In this document: positions 1 to 9,799 of the stretch, piece after piece
Numbering within the stretch: the first letter of the stretch is position 1
Layout: each line of letters begins with the position of its first letter
Origin: Entoloma clypeatum
Lineage: Eukaryota; Basidiomycota; Agaricomycetes; Agaricales; Entolomataceae
Direction of reading: 5' to 3'
Length of the DNA: 64,000 bases
NCBI GenBank assembly: GCA_963565915.1
Contig: OY751492.1
Coordinates: 1,488,001 to 1,552,000 of the forward strand
Program-made: the position numbers and the translations under genes
Notes under the pieces: model-generated
Told to the model about the DNA's origin: nothing
Seen by the model: the letters and a program-made list of their open reading frames with translations, nothing else
Databases searched by the model: none

Positions 1-2213
1 CCTAAGCAAGACAACCCAGACATGGGAAGAAAAATCATCCAAAAAGGTAAGGAAATATTTGTACTTGTGGTACGATGCCGTGGATATCTGTTTCAAGTCC
101 GAATGGATCAAATCAAAAGGTTTGACAGCCCTTGTCATCGAGTTAGGGTAAGACTGATTCGGCATTTTCCCTTTTAGACACCCCGTGCAGCTTTCCTGTG
201 ATTTCTCACGTACTAACGTTTTGGGTACTCCTTTGGTACTGGTGGGAATCTTATTGAGCGCCTGGTCATTTGGGTGGCCAAGGCGTTTGTGCCAGGTTTC
301 GACAGTGATTTCGCTAGAGATCGCGTGGATTTGGTCTTGGCGTATTTCAGTGTCTAACCAATAAATGGTTTGTCCGAGAATGTGAGGTGAGAACTGTATT
401 TTGTTCTGGCCTTTGGAGATGTTGATTTCTCCACGCATTCCGTCTACTTTGTAACCGTGATTAAGGAAGACGCCTAGGGACAATAGGCGTGTGTCCATGT
501 CCGGAATGTAGAATACAGGTCGGAGAAGGTGGGTTTTTATTTCCCCATTTAGGGTATGCCGTACTGGAACGGCCCCAACTCCGAGAATTTCCAGTTTCTT
601 TCCCTTTTCAGCTGTTTGGACAAATCGCTTAGCCTTGAGAGGCCTGTAGTACGCGAAGTCTTTAAACTCATGGGTAAAGTGTAATGATGCGCCGGAATCT
701 AAGATCCACTGAGCGCGTTCTCTCTCTTTGCAGTGTGTGCAGGACGCGAAATGTTTGATATATTTTTTGTACAGATCATCACTAAAGAGATCTATACTAT
801 CTACATTGGTACTGGCTAATATATATTCAAACGTCTGTGCGTGATTATTAGTGTTTCCCATTTGGTCAAAATTGAGAGAAGAATGTGACGAACCGTCAAG
901 TTTGATCAGCCCATCTTCGAATTGTTCCGGCCCCATGCGCTCGCTCTGATGGTCGATGTCCATCATTCTGAGGGAGTGATCCAACGGCGGAGTAACTCGA
1001 CGCTGTTTGGATGGCCTTTCGTCAATGTCCGGGATGATGGTATCCAGGATACGAAGATTTGACCCAGAAGGTCGGGCGCCGATTTCTCGGGCAAGTTTCC
1101 TAACCTTCTCGTTCTTTTTCCACGCTGACGACATCCTAGGAGTCTGTCCGGTGTACTGTGACGGAGGCGGGTTCATCCGCTGCAGTAGAGACTGCATCCT
1201 CTGGGAGTCAGGCTGGGCGGTACTCAAGGTTGTTCCGCGCCCAGTGATTGTCGTGAGGGTTGGAGTCGGCAGCGGGGGGAAGTGGATGGCGGGAGCAACA
1301 AACTCAACCGTTTCTTCTACATGGTCGGACGTGTTGTCCGCAGTGTTGGCGCTTTTCTTCTGGTTGCGCCAGCGCCCTTTTCCCTTCTTCTTTTCAGAAG
1401 CGGTACTCGGGTCGGTCGAGTTAGGCTGCTCGTCATCGTCGTTCTGCGAGGTACTCGGCTTTTGCTGCTTTTCCCATTTGGGGTCCTGTCCCTTGCGCTT
1501 TGTCCCGGAAATTTTCTTGGCCTGCTCATTGGACGCACGAGTAGACCTGATCAAGTACTTGCGCCGGTATTCAGAGATGATGCTCTCGGTGACGGCTTTG
1601 TAGGTGAAATCATCGGCGTCGTAGACCTGGAAAAGGGCAGTGGAGAGTGACGACCAGGCTTCGGGGATCGCGTTGGCCAGGATCATTGCCTGCATCAGAT
1701 CGGGAACGACGAAGTTCGAATCGGCGAGCCGGGCGAAAAGGGATCCCAGGCGTTCGATTTCGGGCACGGGGTCGCATCCAGACAGTTTGTATGTGGCGGC
1801 GGCCTTAAAGTCGCCGAAGATGATGGCCGGGGATACCTTGGAATAGGCATCTTTCAACGCTGCCCATGCTTCAAGGGCCGAGGTGCTGTCCTTGATGTGG
1901 CGCCTGATCGGCTCGGAGACCTTCAGGCGTATCGCCCCGAGAGCTACGTCGTCGTCCCTGATCCAGGCTTTCTCTTCTTTGCGGAAGCCGGGCTGGTCGA
2001 CCGTGGCAACCAGCACAGGGGGAGCAGCAGCAGTGGCTCCAGGGGTGGAGACCGTGGTGGTGAAATCGGCGATGACAGGGCGGACGATGTCGCCAGAAAC
2101 AATGCGCCAAACTCCTTGATGGAGGAGGTAGGACTTCATCCTTTCGGCCCAGCTTTGGTAGTCGATGCTGTCAAAGGTGGTGATGGTGTCCATGGCGGAG
2201 CGAGAGGTAGACA
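1..2213 (-). CDS. Ty1/copia gag-pol polyprotein, 3' end cut by window edge
   Basis: One uninterrupted frame of about 737 codons runs from the ATG at 2213 to the window edge; no stop is seen. The N-terminal 250 residues are a copia Gag (start MSTSRSAMDTIT, then a WAERMKSYL-type segment). A basic, low-complexity linker follows, without an obvious CCHC knuckle. The protease is marked by WILDSGASLHFTH (DSGA catalytic motif). The GAG-pre-integrase domain is marked by TWHKRLGHPN and later CTGCLKGK, which form the zinc-binding H2C2-like region. The integrase core starts with DLIHSDLKQ, carrying the first catalytic Asp, just before the edge. The order Gag-PR-IN is diagnostic of copia; RT and RNase H should lie to the left, outside the window. 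The frame has no stop or frameshift in 2.2 kb, so the copy is either young or still selected. The matching LTR and primer-binding site lie upstream at 2576-2806 and 2564-2575. Confidence 0.93.
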
Positions 2214-2563
2214 TTGTGAATGAATCTAAAAAGGGTTCTCAATCAGTGATGTGTTATGAATATGATTCGAGAAAACAATTGAATGATTCCTTATGACATA
2301 TTCCCTTCAGGAATAGCGGTCATGGGAAAACCCTTTATATGTCAGAAACGTATAAGCTGCGATCAACGTTTCCACATGGAGTGTACTATGTCAATCCCCT
2401 TAGGGACGCCTCATGACAGGTACTTGTCGTAATGACATTCCCAGGTTCATATGTGAAGAAGTAAGACTCAGAACCTAGATCTTTCGATCGGTTCTTTGCC
2501 AACCAGGGTAGAGTGGGCAGGTACTCGCTGTTGCCAGCGTTTCCCAAGTCCCTCTGCTATCCG

Positions 2564-2575
2564 GGGCCCATAACC
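2564..2575 (-). promoter_or_regulatory. copia primer-binding site, initiator tRNA-Met anticodon-arm type
   Basis: The minus strand reads GGTTATGGGCCC immediately after the LTR. This is the exact complement of the anticodon-arm sequence GGGCCCAUAACC of eukaryotic initiator tRNA-Met. Drosophila copia is known to prime from an internal (half-tRNA) site of the same tRNA. Here I infer the same mode of priming from complementarity alone. Confidence 0.75.
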
Positions 2576-2806
2576 TGTTGAAGTTCCACCTGGGCGCTAG
2601 CCGCAAGTGTACTGAAGCAACCGGCTACAGTGGAAGTACTCTACGATACTGTTCTGACCACTTACATGGATTGGAGAGGGTGAGGCTGGTGAGAGCGGTT
2701 GAGGCTGGTAAGAGCGATGGAGGCGGTTAAGAGTCAAGAGACAACTTGTTGGTATTGACAATTTCCTGGTCTTATATACTGTACTACTGTTTGTACCAAC
2801 CAAACA
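2576..2806 (-). repeat. 5' LTR of the copia element
   Basis: On the minus strand this 231-bp block begins TGTTTGG and ends CAACA, the usual TG...CA borders. It holds a TATATAAG box about 25 bp in from its 5' end, and directly abuts a tRNA-complementary primer-binding site. The partner LTR is outside the window, so LTR identity and age cannot be judged. The outer border is set by the TGTTTG start and could be off by a few bases. Confidence 0.75.
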
Positions 2807-2889
2807 AGTATGTAATGAAGATATGTAAAGGTCACGTGATGTAATCTAATCTAATCTAATCTACGTGATGGGAAAAGTTTCAACAGAAA

Positions 2890-3153
2890 CTAGTGTTTAA
2901 AAGTCATGTTAAGTGACCGCAATTAACTGTTAACTTAACTTAACTTTAACCAAAAGTTAAGCAAAAATGATAAAAATCCTTAACTTATGGTGAAAGTCAA
3001 GTCAAGTTAATGGTTTTAACTGGTTAATACAGCCAAAATTAACTGTTAATGGCTTAATTTAACCTGACTTAACTTAACCACACATACTCTGTTAAGTCAG
3101 GTTAATTATTTTCAAGGTCATTAACTTGACTTGACATGACTTTTAAACACTAG
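2890..3153. mobile_element. 264-bp MITE with 19-bp perfect terminal inverted repeats
   Basis: The ends are CTAGTGTTTAAAAGTCATG (2890-2908) and its exact reverse complement (3135-3153). Beyond the perfect part the inverted repeat continues with mismatches. The interior is built of TTAAC/GTTAA runs and has no coding capacity. If the first and last C/G are excluded, the flanks are TA/TA, which would suit a Tc1/mariner-type target duplication; a CTAG duplication is equally possible. A (TAATC)n microsatellite of four to five units lies just upstream at 2842-2863. Confidence 0.8.
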
Positions 3154-4473
3154 GTGAAACAAAGGAAGTGAGTCTGGGGATGAGCCCGAGCGATATCTCT
3201 ATCACACACACAACAACAAAGACCGAACAAGTCTCGCGATGCGTACTTCTCAATCGATATAGTTCGGGGTGATGAGTGGGATCACTCAGGATGCGACTCT
3301 TCCAAACAACAATTGAATAACTCATTTAGCTTGAATAACTTGTTTAGTGATGGCTCAATAAGTCTCGAACAAGACTTAGAGATAGTTCTCAATAGATAAT
3401 GAACCGATGTTTGTGATTTCCGAACCAACAAGACTTTGTGAACACGATCTCAACTGAATACGAACACGACAATGACCAATATGACCAATAGATAACATGA
3501 TTTGACGATAGACAAGTTCTTGAACACACAAAACACAATTGCGACTGACTTCCAATGCAAACCAAACAATCTCGAGGCTTCAATGATACTCGCAAATGAC
3601 AACAGATGCACAAGACAAATGCTATCAATTCTGGGGCACAATCTAACCTCCCCTATCTACAACAAAACTATGAGACTTTATATATGAGCAGCAATAAATA
3701 TAGAAAAGGGATGCATGTGGTCTCGCTAAGGGGTATCCAGTCAAGTGAGCCTTCGCTAGAGACGTCGTGATGTGTCCATGTGGTTGACAATGCAACAGGT
3801 ATGTTCTTTTCTCCATATTCTACCTCTATCATGCTTGTGAGGACACTATTCCACTATCTCGGTCTATTGATACACCTCGCGACGATGCCAATGAGTTACT
3901 GCGAGGTATCAGATGCTTTGATTAAGGGTCATCTTGGTAAGCAACCGATCAACAACCAATCCATATCAATATGTCTGCCATGTAATGCACATTGATCGCA
4001 GTGTATCAAACCCGATCTCGGTCTGTTTGATCTGATGTCATTGGCTATTCCCCATATGGACCATTTGGACACAAAGCGAGGCGCACATTTGCCAAGCCTC
4101 TCGCGAGAATGTCTCCAGTCAAGCCCTCAATGTATAGTAGACAGTGCCAGTGCCATTGATAAATCCAATATAACCAATCTCCTTGTTTCGCGCTTCGTTT
4201 TGAGAGGTGCTTGATAGTCTTATCTATCTCGCAAGATGATCCCATGGCTCTCAAGTATCATAGCTAAGCCCATAGTGGTGACCAGTGCTATGTCCTACAT
4301 TGCCATGGTCTCTAAATGCTTTAAAATGTCTCTCTAACATTGCCACTCAGTCCTCAGAATCGGAGCTCATCTAGGACTCTCTATATCCCTTAGAGATAGT
4401 GTGAAATGATGCAAAATGCGCAGATTTAGGCCTAGACGCATCCCGGCCCTATCAACGGTGGACGGGCCAACCG
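3154..4473. other. AT-rich stretch without recognisable gene
   Basis: Only short frames (under 80 codons) occur on either strand, and none resembles a known protein. The stretch lies between the MITE and the fold-back element and probably represents decayed transposon or intergenic DNA. I see no LTR borders, tRNA or tandem array in it. Confidence 0.5.
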
Positions 4474-4476
4474 TAG

Positions 4477-5247
4477 CACAAGACAAAATGCAAACTTTGG
4501 CCTCTGCAAATAATAATGAGAAAGAGTTTGTGAAGGAATATTTTGTAAAACAGACTTTGGCTGCAGAGAAAGAAAGCCTTTCCTTGCACCCAAAAATAAT
4601 GCAATATTTTGAATTTGGCTATCATATTCTAAAAGAATTTGGCATTTAAGTAATAAGATATTTTGCTGAGGGAAAAAAACATATTTCTCTGGACAAAAGT
4701 TGAAAGGGAAAGTAATGGAAGATTTCTATTTTTCACATTTCATTTGGGCATTAAAAATGTTTTGCTTTTGCATTTGCCATGTGTTCTGCCAAATGATTAT
4801 TTTGTCAATTGTTTTCAAAATGCATTTTGCATGTGCCAAAGTTTAAAAAAACTTTGGCACATGCAAAATTTGAAATCTTTTGTTTTGGCACATGCAAAAT
4901 GTGTTATGAAAGCAATTGACAAAATAATCACTTGGCAGGACACATGACAGATGCGAAAGCAAAACATTCTCAATGCCCAAATGAAATGTGAAAAATAAAA
5001 ATTTTCCATTCCTTTCCCTTTCAACTTTTGTCCAGAGAAATATGTTTTTTCCTGTCAGCAAAATATCTTATTACTTAAATGACAAATTCTTTTAGAATAT
5101 TATAGCCAACTTCAAAGTATTGCATTATCTTTGGATGCAAGGAAATGCTTTCTTTCTCTGCAGCCAAAGTCTTTTCAACAAAATATTCCTTCACAAACTC
5201 TTTCTCATTATCATTTGCAGAGGCCAAAGTTTGCATTTTGTCTTGTG
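4477..5247. mobile_element. 771-bp fold-back element with ~370-bp inverted arms
   Basis: The left arm (4477 to about 4848) and right arm (about 4853 to 5247) are imperfect reverse complements along nearly their whole length and meet in an A-rich loop at 4843-4850. The ends read CACAAGACAAAATGC on both strands. The trinucleotide TAG flanks both sides (4474-4476 and 5248-5250), as expected of a 3-bp target duplication. The right arm has an extra ~30-bp block that duplicates the TTTTGGCACATGCAAA motif. A short open frame with KMQTLASAN and EKEFVKEYF runs through both arms in opposite directions. Three-bp duplications suit CACTA or PIF/Harbinger relatives; the superfamily is not certain. A transcript through it would fold into a long hairpin. 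Confidence 0.8.
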
Positions 5248-5560
5248 TAGACAGCTTAGTTGCGATCAGGTCCCACATCTCCTTGGAGGTTTTAGCTCCC
5301 TTGATGTGATGGACGAGAGAGTCCGAAATGGACATCTGGATTAGGCCTTGAGCCTGATCATCCTGTTTGTGCCAAGTGTTTAACTTCTCTTGGAAGTCTG
5401 TCTCTTTCATATCAGCTGGGATTTTCTTATCACCAGTGACGATCCTCCACACTTTAGCAGCCTTAAGGTAGGCGCTCATCTTCTCCTGATGAATGGAGAA
5501 GTTTGTGGTGGTGAGTTTGGGAACGGAAGAAGCGAGGTTGATTTTGGAGTTTGGAGCCAT
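5248..5560 (-). pseudogene. relic copia gag interrupted by the fold-back element
   Basis: From ATG 5560 the minus strand encodes MAPNSKINLASSVPKLT, then KMSAYLKAAKVWRIVTGDKK and SKEMWDLIATKLS. This is the N-terminal half of a copia-type Gag (UBN2-like) and differs from the Gag at 1-2213. The frame enters the fold-back element at 5247 and stops inside it at 5075. No Gag sequence resumes on the far side (left of 4474), so the copy is truncated as well as interrupted. Confidence 0.7.
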
Positions 5561-5639
5561 GATTATGCTGTGAAATATGAATAGAATCAGCATGTAAATA
5601 TTGAAAAAGTGCATTGGAAAATAAATTAAAATGAGCAGC

Positions 5640-6951
5640 CTTGTCGATCATCATTCTTCGGTTTCCATCTGGTCTAGTGGTAGCATATGAAATGCCATTA
5701 CTAGTTCTACCCAATTGTCATGTGCCCCTTGTGTGGCATGCTGCCCACAAGTGCAAGATCCCCCCTGAATTGGGGGCATGACTTCATCTTCTCTATTTGT
5801 GGCTTCAATTAAGAAGTCATTCTCTGGTAACCGAACTTGTCGGGTCAGAGGCAATAGAGGGGGTGCACCATGTGCCTCAGGAATGGTCCCTGTTACACTT
5901 TTTCACCCTTTTCCTATGCACCTTCATGTGTCACTTCGACCCTCAATCCCTATCAGACCCTGTTTCACTTAACTCCAACGACCCTGGGACACATGTCCCC
6001 TCTATCAGTGCTATGACTCACAATGACTTGGACTATTCCCCTTGTAGATACATTTTCACTTGTTATCTCTGACTCATGGCCTCAAAGGCCTTATCTCTGA
6101 CTCCTATGCCACAGTCCCCTTGAAACACATAACTAACCAATGGCCTATTTAGCTCCTGCGCAGCATCTACTTATTTTTAGCCATAGGATAACATATATAA
6201 GACCTGTAACCTTAGAATAGAGGTCCTTAGCTTGACCTAGACATACAACGCTTACTTGTCTACTTCTTCGAACACTCTCCAACTAAGTGCCTTGTGAGGA
6301 CTTAGCTCTGCTTGACCGGAACCGAGTCATCCTTCTGAGGAACTCGCTGACCTTGAACAAGTCGTCCTATTGAGGGACTTGTGTGGACACAGTTCGAACC
6401 CATGTGACTTGACACTTGGACCAATTGTAGGCTACCGCCATAACAGTCCCATCATTGACATGGAGAATCATAAGGATTTCCATCTTGGGTAGGTACCAGA
6501 GCAGGTTCTTCAGTACGGCAGAAACACCGTCTGTGGTTCTGTGCTCAAGCCCTCGTTCCTGTATCACAAGTTCTACACGAGTAATCAAAGGTGGTGTTGT
6601 TCATGCAATGTCTTGGGCAATGCTGACTGTGTCGACATACACCACACCGAGCAAGAATTCGCCCAGCTCCATCCAGTCCTTCAGGGACTGATTCTTGGGC
6701 CGTTGGCACCATATGGACTTGTTCTCATGATGCGATCACAGTGATTGGAATTCTTTCAAACCATCGGTCCAGAATGATCCATGAGATGGTCAATTCTATT
6801 CCTCACACACTATGGGGTTCACCATTGAAGGTGCTGTCGTGTTCGATGAACTCAATGCTGAAGAAGCCAGTCTCCAGGCTAGTATACAAAGCAGATGCTG
6901 CCAAGAGTAGCGCAAGAGCTAGAATACTAAGAGCATGTGGCTCTAGGGCCG
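5640..6951. other. retroelement debris, LTR-like but unassigned
   Basis: There is no supportable gene. Between about 5889 (TGTTAC) and 6410 the plus strand looks like a worn LTR: a TG-type start, a TATATAAG box at 6193-6200 and a following pyrimidine-rich leader. I cannot find a matching end or a target duplication. Minus-strand frames at 6367-6588 and 6803-7024 are short and unrecognised. Confidence 0.4.
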
Positions 6952-6963
6952 GGGCCCATAACC

Positions 6964-7188
6964 TAATGAAGTAACCAATGTAGGCAGCCCAAAGGGCACT
7001 CAAGACATAGTGGTACTGAGGCATATGGAAGCTGCACTAACCTGGTTAAGAGACATTAGTTAAGTAACTAATAGGCTGACTAGCTAGTAACATCTCAGAG
7101 AACTGGGGGTTCAAGAGGTAAGATTTTACTGATAGAAATACATGGGTATTTATACAAATCTATAACGCACACGGACCATGTACAAACA
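6964..7188 (-). repeat. second, decayed copia LTR with primer-binding site
   Basis: Bases 6952-6963 repeat the initiator-tRNA-Met primer-binding site found at 2564, preceded by the same CCGG. The next ~225 bp match the 231-bp LTR in length and end in the same TACAAACA-type border (around 7183-7188). They also carry an inverted TATA box (TATAAATAC on the minus strand). Sequence similarity to the first LTR is otherwise low and the internal side (below 6950) has no clear Gag, so this is an old copy or an LTR-plus-leader fragment. Confidence 0.5.
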
Positions 7189-7363
7189 ATGTATAAACAG
7201 AGTCCTGTTTCCGTGGTTGTACCATAAACTCACTTATCCTGGATGGCTTACGACGTTTTGGCTGGGTGGGAAAGTCTGAGGCTGTAAGCCGCCAAGCGAT
7301 CACCCGATCACCTGATCGACCCTGATGCCCAACCGTGCCGAAAGGGTCCCCGGGACCCTGGAC

Positions 7364-7605
7364 CCCGCGAACGTGACATCCACGATCGTGGGTTTTTCAT
7401 CCCCCTCGTTCGTGGTTTCCGTCGTTCGTGGCAACCCCGTTCGCTGCAATCCTCGTTCGTGGCCCCTCTTTCATGACATCCTCATTTGTGGAAGCCTGGT
7501 TCGTGCTTTGGTGAGGCCTCGTTTGGTGAGGGGCTCGTTCGTGTACCCTCGTTCGGTGAGGGCTCGTTCGTGTACCCTCGTTCGGTGCGTCCCTCGTTCG
7601 TGTGG
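7364..7605. repeat. degenerate ~15-bp iteron array, consensus CCTCGTTCGTGG
   Basis: About 15 imperfect units follow one another on the plus strand, such as CCCTCGTTCGTGGTTT, CCGTCGTTCGTGGCAA and CCTCGTTCGTGGCC. Near the right end a 29-bp double unit (GGCTCGTTCGTG plus TACCCTCGTTCGGTGAG) is repeated. Spacing is 13-16 bp and the CGTTCGTG core is the best kept part. The array lies downstream of the tyrosine-recombinase gene at 12759-15143 once the Gypsy insertion is removed. Similar units occur at 17121-17197. Its role is unknown; recombinase binding sites are one possibility. Confidence 0.75.
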
Positions 7606-7782
7606 CGCCGCCGTTCTTGTCACCGACCGACATCCAGCAGCTTGAAGCACTCGTGGCACAACGTTCCAATCGAGTGCGGGTCATCCCAACGACGTTTCTG
7701 CCAGGGTGGGGTTTTTTTTTACCAACGGTCTCATCAACGAAAAAACTGCTTATATTATTTCTGTCTACAGATTCACCCTCCT

Positions 7783-8130
7783 TGTTACGGACTAACGACT
7801 ACGGACGTATACGCTTACTTTTTCATTCTTACTCATCGGGCCCCGCTTACCTATATTCTATGACACTCTACTTCCATTAGTATACTTCGCTCCCGCGCTG
7901 ACTCGCTTTCCGCAGTCGTCTTACTCAGACGCACTGCCTTCCGCAGTTATCTTACTCAGATACACTGCCTTGCGCAGCACTGACTCATATGCTATCGCCT
8001 ATAGTCAGTACCTATATAAACCCTTTGTACTATAGCTAGATTCCTTAGATTTAGCAATCACATTGCTCTTCGCCTTTCCATCTTCCTGCATACTCTGCCC
8101 GAACCTTGGAACGGTTTGTTACGCATAACA
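7783..8130 (+). repeat. 5' LTR of the Gypsy element
   Basis: The LTR is 348 bp long, starting TGTTACGGACTAACG and ending TTACGCATAACA. It holds a TATATAAA box (8012-8019) that probably drives transcription, followed by the presumed R-U5 part. It includes two related sub-repeats with TCCGCAGT...CTTACTCAGA. Confidence 0.95.
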
Positions 8131-8139
8131 AGTTGCTAA

Positions 8140-8921
8140 ATCTCGTTAGGTTCGCCCAGAGCGAAGAGAGCAACTACCAGACGAGTCAAGACGTCGCGCT
8201 TCTTTGAAGACTTCACCAGTAACCCATTCGCCTCACCAGAAGCCCGACAGGAGGAGCTAAGTCCTCGAGACAGTATCGATTTTACACTCATCCAGCAGTA
8301 CATCGAATCGGAGATCCGTCGCATCCTACAGCAGGTGCTTGACGAAGAACTAGACAACGACAAGCATCGCCCCCACGGCGAGATAGCAGAGAGCATCCAT
8401 CTTGCTCGACAACACCAGATCGCGCGCTACAACGCCCGACAGAACGAACTCGAAAGCTTTCGCGTTCAAGAAGGACCTCAGACAGGCCGGATCACAGAGA
8501 TCAGAGAGTTTATCGGTGTCCAGACAACCGTTATCAGAAGATTGATTAGGACGCTCACATTGAGACGTCCCAGAGCCGCATCACCACGTCTTACTCGAAG
8601 CAGCAGATCTACGCCCACTTCACCACCAACGAGCAACAGACCGAGTACAACCATTGGGCACGAAACGAGAGACTTGACCCCTTCTCGCGACCAACAGACG
8701 CGCAGGAACAGAGATTCCTTAGAGATCTACAGAGGAAATACCCCGAACGTTTTGCCACCGATTCCGCCGACGAGTCCCCTGACGAATTTACTTTTGACTC
8801 CGCGCAGTCAGATACCGAACAGACGCCTAGAACAGGGACTAATTTTCAACCCCTACCTGTATCCCGAACCCCATCTTCATCCCAACAACCCGACACCTCT
8901 CCTACTCCGCAGGTTCTAGAC
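8140..8921 (+). other. coding-like leader of the Gypsy element (possible split Gag N-terminus)
   Basis: After the LTR a frame open from 8140 to 8919 lacks an early ATG. Its first ~140 codons look coding (an acidic, helical segment with IEYIESEIRR-like composition). From about 8549 the downstream gag frame is open upstream of its ATG, and it also looks coding, with SYSKQQIYAHF and RPTDAQEQRFLRDLQRKYPE. A TAG in the gag frame lies just before 8549. Two readings are possible: an ancestral longer Gag broken by a frameshift near 8540, or a structured leader with a spurious open frame. Confidence 0.4.
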
Positions 8922-9788
8922 ATGGCAGAAGCACCGACAGTGCAAACGATGGATACATCCAATATCATCAAAGATCCTGGGATGTTCAAAGACAGACACA
9001 CCTTTGACGAGTGGTGGAAAGCCACCAAACTATACATCAGGTTCCAGAAGGGCCTGTCCGACGATCAGAAGATCCTGGCGGTGTTATCCCACATGATGGA
9101 AGGGTCCGGTAAACACTGGGCCAGCAACAAGTTAGACGATCTTGCCACCGATGGCGAGAACATCACCTGGTTAGGATTCTCAGACGACATCGCTACGCGA
9201 TTCTCTATTGCCAACAAGTCGGCAGCGGCCAAGGCGAGACTCGAAGTCCTGAAACAGGAGAAACGCACCATCGACGAATTCTTGGACGAATTCGAAGAGC
9301 TCTTGAAGCTGTCAAACCTTGGCGAAGAAACTGGGAAATACATCCTGGAAAAGAACGTCAACCGCAGAATTTCTGAACAAGTGGCTAGCGATGGCAAGAC
9401 GTACACCGATTACGCAAAGGAGATCCGAAACAAGGGACGACAGATGGAGGGACATGCATTAGTCATCCGAGGGGGTGGCGACACACGCACCGGATCGGGC
9501 ACCACTTATGGTGGTCAAGGCAAAGCCATGGAGATCGACAAAGCAGGAGTAGCCCGTTGCTACAACTGTCAACGTTTCGGTCACCTCGCTAAAGACTGCA
9601 GCGCTCCAAAGAAGAAAGATGGTCGCAAGTGTTTCAACTGCGACCAAGAAGGCCATATTGCGCGCAACTGCCGCAAGCCGAAGAAGAACTCCGGAAGGGT
9701 TAGGAAGGTGTCTGAGGAAGATGCCGAGAATGATGAAACCACAATCTTAGAAGCCGACGAGAAGGATTTTCCCGAAGGGTCCGATTAA
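8922..9788 (+). CDS. Gypsy Gag with two CCHC zinc knuckles
   Basis: The 288-residue protein starts at the ATG after GTTCTAGAC. Residues ~20-175 are a Retrotrans_gag domain ([15 protein letters not shown], the kept [12 protein letters not shown] region and [11 protein letters not shown]). Two CCHC knuckles follow at ~213-226 ([14 protein letters not shown]) and ~237-250 ([14 protein letters not shown]). They bind and package the element's RNA. The tail is acidic and ends 11 bp before the first candidate pol codon. Chromovirus Gags usually carry one knuckle; two is less common. The frame is intact. Confidence 0.95.
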   Translation: MAEAPTVQTMDTSNIIKDPGMFKDRHTFDEWWKATKLYIRFQKGLSDDQKILAVLSHMMEGSGKHWASNKLDDLATDGENITWLGFSDDIATRFSIANKSAAAKARLEVLKQEKRTIDEFLDEFEELLKLSNLGEETGKYILEKNVNRRISEQVASDGKTYTDYAKEIRNKGRQMEGHALVIRGGGDTRTGSGTTYGGQGKAMEIDKAGVARCYNCQRFGHLAKDCSAPKKKDGRKCFNCDQEGHIARNCRKPKKNSGRVRKVSEEDAENDETTILEADEKDFPEGSD

Positions 9789-9799
9789 ACGACGCTAAG

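Noticed and set aside
1007..1650. Plus-strand frames of up to 198 codons inside the copia gag
   Set aside because: They are antisense shadows of the minus-strand Gag frame, which has recognisable domains.
5660..5710. tRNA-like start, TCTGGTCTAGTGGTAGCAT, resembling a Glu/Gly tRNA D arm
   Set aside because: No anticodon stem, T arm or matching acceptor follows. At most it could be the tRNA-complementary primer site of the relic copia element on the other strand.
5889..6412. Possible solo LTR (TGTTAC start, TATATAAG box)
   Set aside because: No matching right border and no target duplication could be found, so it is only mentioned as debris.
7364..7605. CRISPR-like array
   Set aside because: Units are degenerate, about 15 bp and contiguous, with no spacers, in a eukaryotic genome.
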